Below, one piece after another: positions 6,934-12,613 of a stretch of 12,613 bases of DNA. This stretch comes from an uncultured Gemmatimonadota bacterium (lineage in GTDB: Bacteria; Gemmatimonadota; Gemmatimonadetes; Longimicrobiales; Gaopeijiaceae). Both the position numbers and the translations under genes were made by a program. The stretch covers positions 1 to 12,613 of the forward strand of contig CAKZOQ010000073.1 of NCBI GenBank assembly GCA_937136445.1, written 5' to 3'. The number at the start of each line of letters is the position of its first letter. Position 1 is the stretch's first letter. Under the pieces are notes generated by a model. The model was not told where the DNA came from and did no database searches. It saw only the letters and a program-made list of their open reading frames with translations.

Positions 6934-9891
6934 ATGGGTTGGGTCCCGCCGTCGGATTCTCTTCGCGGATTCGCTCCACCGTCGGCGTTCGCCGCCGTGA
7001 TGGCCCTCCTCCTCGCGGGTTCGACGGCCTTGTCCGCGCAGCAGACGGGGACCGTGACGGGTGAGATCGTCCGCCAGGATACGGGCGAGCCGATGGGCTC
7101 GGTCCAGGTCAGCATCTCGGAAACCGGGCTGGGGTCCCTCACGAGCGCTTCAGGCCGGTACCTGATCGTCAACGTCCCGGCGGGCCAGCACACGGTGCAG
7201 GCCCAGTTGGTGGGGTATCAGACGCGGACCCAGGAGGTCACGGTCACGGCCGACGGGACTGCCCAGGTCGACTTCGCGATGACGCAGCAGGCCATCGACC
7301 TCGAGGGGGTGGTGGTCACCGGCACCGCCGGGCAGGCCCGGAGGCGCGAGGTAGGGAACTCCATTGCGCAGATCCAGGCCGCCGACATCGAGAACGAGCC
7401 CGTCGAGACCGTGGAGGAGGTTCTCCAGGGACGCACGAGCGGCGTCACGATCACGGCCAACAACGGCATGGTGGGTGCGGGGGCGAGCATCCGGATCCGG
7501 GGCAACAACACCATCGCGGGCGGAGCCACAGGCAACACGCCGCTGATCTACGTGGACGGTGTCCGCCTCTCCAAGTCCACGCCCCAGACCGATCCCGACC
7601 AGGGCTCCATCGGCTTCTCCCAGATCAACGCCAACGTCTCGGTCCTCGACGAGATCAACCCGCAGGATATCGATCGTATCGAGGTCATCCGCGGCCCGGC
7701 GGCGACCACGTTGTACGGCACCGAAGCCTCTTCGGGCGTCATCCAGATCTTCACCAAGACGGGCACCCCGGGCGCAGCCACCTGGAGCCTCACGACGACG
7801 CAGGGGCTGAACCAGCTTCCCTGGACCGGCCCGAACGACCGATCCGTCAACCCTGCGGGGATGGGGCTGCACGCCTGCAATCTGGCGGACGATCCCATCG
7901 GCTCGATCTGGTTCGCGCCGGACTGCCCTTCCGACGGTGACTACATCCGGCTCGGGCACACGCAGGACTACAACCTCTCGGTGCGTGGTGGGATGGAGGA
8001 CATTCGCTATCGTGTCTCGGGCAATCTCGCCAACGAGCAGGGTGTCATCGCTCCCCAGGGCCTCGAGAAGTGGGGCATCCGCGGCAACGTCTCCTTCGCG
8101 CCGTCGTCCACGCTCAACATCGACTTCAACTCCAGCTACGGCACCCGTGACATCACCTGGCTGCCGGACGGGAACAACTCCGAGGGCTTCACGCTCAACG
8201 TCTTCCGGGCCGGCGGGGGCTACGTTCCCGAGAACAGGAACCTACTGACGCTCGAGGCCGACAACCTGCAGAGCATCCAGCACCTCATTTCGGGCATCAA
8301 CCTCAACTGGCAGCCCATGCCCGGCCTCTCCCAGAGGTTCAAGGCGGGCATCGACTACTTCCAGAGCGAGTACACCCAGGAATGGCCCTTCGGCTTCTAC
8401 GCCCGGACCTTGGGTCTCCGGATGAACAACATCTGGCAGAACCGCACCCTGACCTTCGACTACGGGGGGTCCTGGAACGCGGACGTGGGCAGCCGGCTGA
8501 CCTCGACTCTTTCCTGGGGTGGCCAGCTCTTCACGGAGGAGGTGGTCCAGATCACGGGCGTCGGCCAGGATTTCGCGGGTCCGGGCAAGAAGGTTCTGGA
8601 CTCGGGTGCCCGCCGGAACGTGGAGGAGTCCCGCATCCGGACGGTGGAGGGAGGCGGGTTCATCCAGCAGCAGGTGGGAATCAACGACCAGTTCTTCGTC
8701 ACCGCGGGTCTCCGCATCGACGGGAACTCCCGGTTCGGTGAGGACTTCGGGACGCAGGCGTACCCCAAGATCTCGGGGTCCTTCCTGGTGTCGGACTACG
8801 ACTTCTGGCCCGCCTGGTGGGGGAGCATGAAGCTCCGCGCCGCCTGGGGGCAGTCGGGCCGCGCGCCCGGCGCCTTCGACGCCCTCCGTACCTACAACTC
8901 CGTCGTCGGCGACAACGGCCAGCCCGGTGTGACCCCTGGGAATGTCGGGTCGCCCGATCTGGGTCCGGAGCGGAGCACCGAGCTGGAGGTGGGCTTCGAG
9001 GCCTCGATGCTGGACGATCGGCTCTCCCTCGACGTGTCCCTCTGGGACCAGACGACCGAGGACGCCCTCCTCTCCCTGCCCCCGACACCCTCCGGGGGCT
9101 TCGTGGACGAGCAGGTGGTGAACGCGGGCCGGATCGATGCGCGGGGCGCGGAAATCTCCAGCACCTTCAGCGTCATCCGGAGCCGCGACATCAGCTGGTC
9201 CCTCAACGGTCAGTTCTCGTGGAACCAGAGCGAGGCCGTGGACCTGGACGGACTGGAGATCAACTTCGGCCCCTGGCCCCTGTTCGCGCGGGAGGGGCAG
9301 CCGGTACCCGTGTACATCGGGGACCGCCTGCAGAACCCCAACGCGGTGGGTGTGGACCCGATCCGCGAGGAGGAGGTCATCGGACCCTCCGAGCCGACCC
9401 GGACGTTCAGCTTCGGCACCTCGCTGACCCTCTACCAGGACCTCACCATCTCCACGCTCTTCGAGGGCCAGGGCGGCCACAAGATGTTCGCTGGGACACT
9501 CTGGCAGAGCATCCGGCGTGGGGTCTGGCCCTCCTGTCTCGGGGTGCTGCCCCAGATCCAGTCGGGCAACACGAGTGACCTCACGGTCCAGGAGAGGGTG
9601 GTCTGCGACCCCCAGGGCATCGGCTTCCACGACCCGATCTACGACGCGGACTTCATTCGGTGGAGGACGCTGTCGCTCACCTATCGGCTTCCCCAGCAGT
9701 GGCTCCCGCTGGGAATCCAATCCGGTCGGGTCAGCGTGGGAGGCCAGAACCTCCATCTCTGGACCGACTACCCGGGGCTGGATCCGGAGAGCGTCGAGGA
9801 TGGTGGCCGGGGTCCGATGATCGGGAAGGCGTCCTACTACCAGATCCCGATCCCGCGGCGATTCACCCTCAGCGTCTCGATGACCTACTGA
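6934..9891 (+). CDS. SusC/RagA-type TonB-dependent outer-membrane transporter
   Basis: This 985-aa protein is the outer-membrane pore of a SusCD pair, taking up large ligands such as glycans or peptides with TonB energy. The signal peptide ends near ALSAQQ (~35). Residues about 37-118 form a carboxypeptidase-regulatory-like domain (TVTGEIVRQDTGEPM...). A TonB-box-like stretch IDLEGVVVTG lies at about 121-130. The plug follows, with SIRIRGNN (185-192), PLIYVDGV (203-210) and IEVIRGPAATTLYGTEASSG (about 249-268). The rest is beta-barrel, ending in an aromatic residue (LSVSMTY) as expected for BAM recognition. The only four cysteines fall in two local pairs, 315/331 and 868/891, probably loop disulfides. 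ATG 6934 has GGAGG at 6924-6928. Length is normal. The SusD partner follows after 64 bp. Confidence 0.95.
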   Translation: MGWVPPSDSLRGFAPPSAFAAVMALLLAGSTALSAQQTGTVTGEIVRQDTGEPMGSVQVSISETGLGSLTSASGRYLIVNVPAGQHTVQAQLVGYQTRTQEVTVTADGTAQVDFAMTQQAIDLEGVVVTGTAGQARRREVGNSIAQIQAADIENEPVETVEEVLQGRTSGVTITANNGMVGAGASIRIRGNNTIAGGATGNTPLIYVDGVRLSKSTPQTDPDQGSIGFSQINANVSVLDEINPQDIDRIEVIRGPAATTLYGTEASSGVIQIFTKTGTPGAATWSLTTTQGLNQLPWTGPNDRSVNPAGMGLHACNLADDPIGSIWFAPDCPSDGDYIRLGHTQDYNLSVRGGMEDIRYRVSGNLANEQGVIAPQGLEKWGIRGNVSFAPSSTLNIDFNSSYGTRDITWLPDGNNSEGFTLNVFRAGGGYVPENRNLLTLEADNLQSIQHLISGINLNWQPMPGLSQRFKAGIDYFQSEYTQEWPFGFYARTLGLRMNNIWQNRTLTFDYGGSWNADVGSRLTSTLSWGGQLFTEEVVQITGVGQDFAGPGKKVLDSGARRNVEESRIRTVEGGGFIQQQVGINDQFFVTAGLRIDGNSRFGEDFGTQAYPKISGSFLVSDYDFWPAWWGSMKLRAAWGQSGRAPGAFDALRTYNSVVGDNGQPGVTPGNVGSPDLGPERSTELEVGFEASMLDDRLSLDVSLWDQTTEDALLSLPPTPSGGFVDEQVVNAGRIDARGAEISSTFSVIRSRDISWSLNGQFSWNQSEAVDLDGLEINFGPWPLFAREGQPVPVYIGDRLQNPNAVGVDPIREEEVIGPSEPTRTFSFGTSLTLYQDLTISTLFEGQGGHKMFAGTLWQSIRRGVWPSCLGVLPQIQSGNTSDLTVQERVVCDPQGIGFHDPIYDADFIRWRTLSLTYRLPQQWLPLGIQSGRVSVGGQNLHLWTDYPGLDPESVEDGGRGPMIGKASYYQIPIPRRFTLSVSMTY

Positions 9892-9905
9892 GTTTCCCCC
9901 AAGCC

Positions 9906-9932
9906 CTCGGAGTGGCGAGGCCGGGCTCCGAG
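9906..9932 (+). other. Intergenic hairpin between the SusC and SusD genes
   Basis: CTCGGAG (9906-9912) pairs perfectly with CTCCGAG (9926-9932), with a possible extra T-G pair inside. The loop contains a smaller GGC-GAG-GCC hairpin (9914-9922). There is no U-tract, so it is more likely an mRNA stability or processing element, or a partial attenuator, than a true terminator. Confidence 0.45.
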
Positions 9933-9955
9933 CAATCCAGGCAAGGAAGACGGAC

Positions 9956-11287
9956 ATGACAATCACGAACGGTGGAACGGGGAAGGCTCGCGGCTGGAGG
10001 CACCTCGTTGCGGGGGGAGCGCTCGTGACCGTCTGCCTGACCCAATGGGGGTGCGAGGACGTCTTCGAGGTGACGAACCCGGGGCGGATCCTGGACGACG
10101 ACCTGAACCGCACGGACGCCATGACGACGCTCGTGACCGGGATGTCGGCGGACTACTCGGTATTCCGGTCGGAGGTCGCCCTCAGCGGGGCCTACATCTC
10201 CGACGAGCTCGCCGGCTCGGTGAGCGGGATCGTGGCGGCCAATTTCGGCCGGGGCCTCGTCCTCATCGAGGATGTGAACGGGGAGTGGGAGGACGCGCAC
10301 CGCGCCCGCTTCAATGCGGAAGACGGGATCCGGCGCATGGAGGAGGTTCTCGGGGCGGACTTCCAGGGGAACCCCCTGACGGCTCGTGCGCACGCCTTCG
10401 CTGCCGCGAGCAACCTCAGCCTGGGTGAGAACTGGTGCGAGGTCTCCTTCGAAGGGGGCCCGGCGGAACCGGTATCTGTTGCGTTCGAACGGGCCATCGA
10501 CTGGGCGGGACGCGGGATCCCCCACGCCCAGCAGGCAGGGCGGACCGATCTGGCCATGGCGATGCAGGGGATCATCGCAGCCGCCCATGTGGGTCTCGGC
10601 AACTGGACGGCCGCCGTGGAGGCGGCGGAGGGGATCCCCACGGACTTCCGCTGGGACGCGGTGTACTCCTCCAACACGGAGCGGGAGGAGAACCCCTTCT
10701 TCAACGAGACGCACGTGCGCCAGAGCCCCTCCATGTTCAACACCCCCGCCGCCGCCTCCGACCCTCCGGACCCGCGCACTCCCTACACGGACTGCTCGGA
10801 CCCCGAGGAGATCGCCACGGCGAACCCGCCCTGCGTCCGCGACAAGTCCAGCGACGGGGTCACAGATCACATCCGCTCGGAGAAGTACCCGAGCCGCGCC
10901 GCTCCCATCGCCGCGGTGAGTGGGAAGGAGATGCGGCTCATCGAAGCCGAGGCGGCACTTCGGGGCGGGGACGTCACCACCGCCATCGCCATGATGAACG
11001 ACGCGCGGAGTCTCTGGCCCTCGCTCCCGACGATCGATCCCGCCGACTACCCCGATACGGCCGCCTCGACCTTCACGGCCGGTGACCCGCTCTGGGACCT
11101 CCTGGATCGCGAACGCTATCTGGGGCTTTATCTGGAAGGGAAGCGGCTCGGCGACCTCCACCGCTGGAATCATCCGTTCCTCGACGGTGGGCAGATCGTC
11201 AATGAGCCCGTCCCGCAGCGGGCCTCGTGCATCCCCATCAGCCAGAACGAGCGCTTCACGAACCAGAACATCCCGAACAGCCCCTGA
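9956..11287 (+). CDS. SusD/RagB-family outer-membrane substrate-binding lipoprotein
   Basis: This 443-aa protein is the surface lipoprotein lid of the SusCD pair: it captures ligand and closes over the transporter. A signal peptide runs into a TQWG-Cys33 lipobox-like site; Trp at -2 is unusual, but Cys33 is followed by EDVFEVTNPGRI, the typical SusD N-terminus. The middle is helical and TPR-like (AAHVGLGNWTAAVEAAEGI). The C-terminus has the helical RYLGLYLEGKRLGDLHRW segment and the ending CIPISQNERFTNQNI (from Cys425), both typical of SusD relatives in this type of organism. Cys280 and Cys293 may form a disulfide. At 443 aa it is on the short side for the family. Start ATG 9956 has a moderate GGAAG upstream. 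The 64-bp spacing to susC and the shared strand support an operon. Confidence 0.92.
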   Translation: MTITNGGTGKARGWRHLVAGGALVTVCLTQWGCEDVFEVTNPGRILDDDLNRTDAMTTLVTGMSADYSVFRSEVALSGAYISDELAGSVSGIVAANFGRGLVLIEDVNGEWEDAHRARFNAEDGIRRMEEVLGADFQGNPLTARAHAFAAASNLSLGENWCEVSFEGGPAEPVSVAFERAIDWAGRGIPHAQQAGRTDLAMAMQGIIAAAHVGLGNWTAAVEAAEGIPTDFRWDAVYSSNTEREENPFFNETHVRQSPSMFNTPAAASDPPDPRTPYTDCSDPEEIATANPPCVRDKSSDGVTDHIRSEKYPSRAAPIAAVSGKEMRLIEAEAALRGGDVTTAIAMMNDARSLWPSLPTIDPADYPDTAASTFTAGDPLWDLLDRERYLGLYLEGKRLGDLHRWNHPFLDGGQIVNEPVPQRASCIPISQNERFTNQNIPNSP

Positions 11288-11294
11288 GGGCGCG

Positions 11295-11313
11295 CCGGGG
11301 ATGGCGTCCCCGG
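11295..11313 (+). other. Intergenic hairpin after the SusD gene
   Basis: CCGGGGA (11295-11301) pairs perfectly with TCCCCGG (11307-11313) around a 5-nt loop (TGGCG), 7 bp after the SusD stop. No U-tract follows and the next gene starts 41 bp later. It could protect the upstream mRNA, set gene stoichiometry or act as a leaky terminator. Confidence 0.45.
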
Positions 11314-11354
11314 GGTCTGACCGGCTGGCCCGTTCCCGAACAGGAGAATCCCGC

Positions 11355-11861
11355 ATGAAGGGCAGGGCCGTACGGGGTGCCGTGATGGCGTTGGTCTTCC
11401 TGGTAGGTGGCTGCTTCCAGTACACCCCTCTGGAGTCCGTCTCCCAGGTCCGGGACGGGATGCTGGTCCGAGCCCACCTCTCCGAGCCTCGCGAGTTGGA
11501 GGTGGGGGACCTGATCTTCCCGCGGGTGGTCATGGCCGAAGGAGACATCCTCCGAGCCGAGAACGACAGCCTCGTGATCGGGGTCGGGGGCGTCCTCCAG
11601 GAGGCGGGCACCCGGAGGACCACCCCGCGGCTCCTCCTCGGGTTCGACCACCGGCAGATCCAGCGGGTGGAGCAGAAGACGATGAACCTGGGGAGGACGG
11701 CCCTGGTGGTCGGAGGCATCGGTGCCGTCGCCGTCCTGGTGGGCACGAAGCTCTTCGGAGGGACGTCGTCCGACGGGGGGCAGAACCCCAATCCGGATCC
11801 CGATCCTCTCGGCTTCCGGGGCGCGGGCATCCGGATCTTCGGGATTCCCCTCGGCTTCTGA
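11355..11861 (+). CDS. Small lipoprotein of unknown function, third gene of the SusCD operon
   Basis: This 168-aa protein matches no family I can name. Residues 1-19 are a signal peptide with a clear lipobox (LVGG-Cys20), so it is a probable lipoprotein. Residues about 30-108 alternate hydrophobic and polar residues like a small beta-barrel or SH3-like domain (MLVRAHL, ELEVGDLIF, DSLVIGV, IQRVEQ). A Gly/Ala/Val-rich hydrophobic segment at 114-131 (RTALVVGGIGAVAVLVG) could be a membrane helix, though it may simply be a flexible hydrophobic stretch. A Gly/Asn/Pro/Asp linker (137-151) and a short hydrophobic tail (RIFGIPLGF) follow. ATG 11355 has GGAGA at 11343-11347. It starts 67 bp after SusD, so it probably belongs to the same transcript. 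A role in assembling or anchoring the SusCD complex is inference only. Confidence 0.8.
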   Translation: MKGRAVRGAVMALVFLVGGCFQYTPLESVSQVRDGMLVRAHLSEPRELEVGDLIFPRVVMAEGDILRAENDSLVIGVGGVLQEAGTRRTTPRLLLGFDHRQIQRVEQKTMNLGRTALVVGGIGAVAVLVGTKLFGGTSSDGGQNPNPDPDPLGFRGAGIRIFGIPLGF

Positions 11862-11969
11862 GTGAGGGGCTCGCGGTGCCGTGGGCTTCTGCTGCTCCCG
11901 AACGGAGATCCGAAGGGTCCACCACCTGCTTCCCATGGTCCGGCACCGAGGTGGCGGGCTGACTCGAAC

Positions 11970-11984
11970 GGAGGACGTACCATG
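11970..11984 (+). promoter_or_regulatory. Orphan Shine-Dalgarno and start codon ahead of the amidase remnant
   Basis: GGAGG at 11970-11974 lies 7 nt before ATG 11982, an ideal translation start. The frame it opens begins MTYELGAGG and then gives a His/Arg/Pro-rich sequence with no recognisable domain. The amidase-like sequence lies in the next frame. This is most simply the surviving 5' end of the broken gene. Confidence 0.5.
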
Positions 11985-12003
11985 ACGTACGAGCTCGGAG
12001 CCG

Positions 12004-12204
12004 GGGGACACCTTCATCGGGAACATGGCCGGACTTCCGGCCATGACCATTCCCTGCGGCCTCTCGAGCGGCCCGCCGGCCCTCCCCATCGCCATCCAGT
12101 TCTACGCCCGGCCCTTCGACGAGTCGTCGATCTTCCGGGTCGGGCATGCCTACCAGACCGCTACCGACTGGCATCGGCGGCGGGCGCCCCTGCAGGTCCA
12201 ATGA
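12004..12204 (+). pseudogene. C-terminal remnant of an amidase-signature (GatA-like) enzyme
   Basis: The frame ending at TGA 12202-12204 encodes about 66 residues that look like the end of an amidase-signature family enzyme: GDTFIGNMAGLPAMTIPCG, then LPIAIQFYARPFDESSIFRVGHAY and TDWHRRR. Family members commonly end with NLAGLPA(I/L)S(V/I)PCG, LP(I/V)GLQ...GRPFDE, LLRV(A/G)HAYE and T.WH.R.P. Such enzymes are usually 450-500 aa. The Ser-Ser-Lys catalytic region is absent, because the frame is closed by a TGA at 11983-11985. A strong ribosome site and ATG at 11970-11984 lie just upstream in another frame, which suggests an internal deletion of over 1 kb with a frameshift. An assembly deletion would look the same. 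Neighbour DUF1028 starts 62 bp later. Confidence 0.72.
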
Positions 12205-12266
12205 CGACAGGACCGGGAGCAGGCGGGCTAACGCGCCGGCGGGTGCACGAACACCAGGAGCACGAG

Positions 12267-12613
12267 ATGACCGTGATGAAGAACCGGAGGCGTCGGGGGG
12301 CGGCGCTCCTCGCTGCGGGGCTCCTCCTGGCGACGGCGCTGCCGTCCCTCGAGGGGGGACTCGCGGCCCAGAGGGCGGGCGCGCCGGAGATGAGCAGCAT
12401 GTCCATCGTCGGCTTCGACCCGGCCACCGGGGAGGTGGGTGTGGCCCTGGCCTCCCGCTTCTTCGCGGTGGCGCCCATCGCGGCCCACGGCCGGGCCGGG
12501 GTGGGCGCCATCGCCACCATGGGCGGCGCTCCGTACGCGGACGCGGAGCTCATGCTGGACTGGCTCGAAGGGGGCGCCTCGCCCGCGGAAGTCCTCGACC
12601 GGCTCCGGGCTCG
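12267..12613 (+). CDS. Exported DUF1028-family protein (partial, cut by the window end)
   Basis: The first 115 codons are present and the frame is open to the window edge. Residues 1-34 form a signal peptide (NRRRR, hydrophobic core 11-26, cleavage near LAAQ). The mature start is the DUF1028 signature: SMSIVGFDPATGEVGVALASRFFAVA (about 44-69), then RAGVGAIATMG and a helix LMLDWLEGGASPAEVLDRL. DUF1028 proteins have an Ntn-hydrolase-like fold as I recall, and no firmly known function. Many members start directly at the first strand (MTFSIVARD-like), so an export signal is a noteworthy variant. ATG 12267 is chosen because AGGAG at 12256-12260 is 6 nt upstream; ATG 12276 is the alternative. It lies 62 bp after the amidase remnant, perhaps once its operon partner. 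Confidence 0.85.
   Translation, partial: MTVMKNRRRRGAALLAAGLLLATALPSLEGGLAAQRAGAPEMSSMSIVGFDPATGEVGVALASRFFAVAPIAAHGRAGVGAIATMGGAPYADAELMLDWLEGGASPAEVLDRLRA

Noticed and set aside
9869..11983. Long open frame on the - strand opposite the SusD and lipoprotein genes
   Set aside because: Same antisense artefact. The opposite strand encodes SusD with its family motifs, and the reverse translation has no recognisable features.
11935..11985. A 16-codon mini-ORF overlapping ATG 11982 as ATGA, a possible leader peptide
   Set aside because: It has no ribosome site at a proper distance and a composition typical of random GC-rich DNA. The overlap could easily be chance.

Overview
The window is a GC-rich bacterial segment in which every supportable gene lies on the + strand. 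It pairs SusC/SusD-type outer-membrane uptake genes with a large secreted zinc metalloprotease of the DUF5117/DUF4953 type, an Asp-box (sortilin/VPS10-like) propeller protein and a DUF1028 protein. It also holds small cytochrome-oxidase-associated membrane genes. This mix, with the high GC content, best fits Gemmatimonadota (inferred from gene content; no marker gene is present).

Region 1 (1-599) is the end of a respiratory oxidase operon. It has the last codons of a probable cytochrome c oxidase subunit III, then a small CPVC-motif membrane protein, then a 91-aa protein that looks like only the membrane anchor of oxidase subunit II. The three genes overlap by 4 bp (ATGA, GTGA), so they are probably translationally coupled. 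A weak hairpin follows, then a 324-bp spacer with a good -35 hexamer and two abutting stem-loops.

Region 2 (924-6773) encodes two large exported proteins: a gluzincin/metzincin-like metalloprotease of 851 aa and an 11-Asp-box beta-propeller protein of 1069 aa. They are separated by 84 bp and are probably co-transcribed.

Region 3 (6774-11861) starts with an AT-richer promoter-like stretch carrying a 12-bp tandem repeat. It continues with a SusC/RagA TonB-dependent transporter, a SusD/RagB lipoprotein and a 168-aa lipoprotein of unknown function. Each spacer after susC and susD contains a perfect 7-bp stem hairpin, so the three genes look like one transcript with internal RNA structures.

Region 4 (11862-12613) holds the C-terminal remnant of an amidase-signature (GatA-like) enzyme, downstream of an intact Shine-Dalgarno and ATG in a different frame. 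It looks like an internally deleted pseudogene (or an assembly deletion). The start of an exported DUF1028 protein follows and runs off the window.

A reasonable working model is a periplasmic/outer-membrane peptide- or oligomer-scavenging locus next to a respiratory operon. The substrate cannot be read from sequence. No tRNA, rRNA, CRISPR array, transposase or integrase was recognised.
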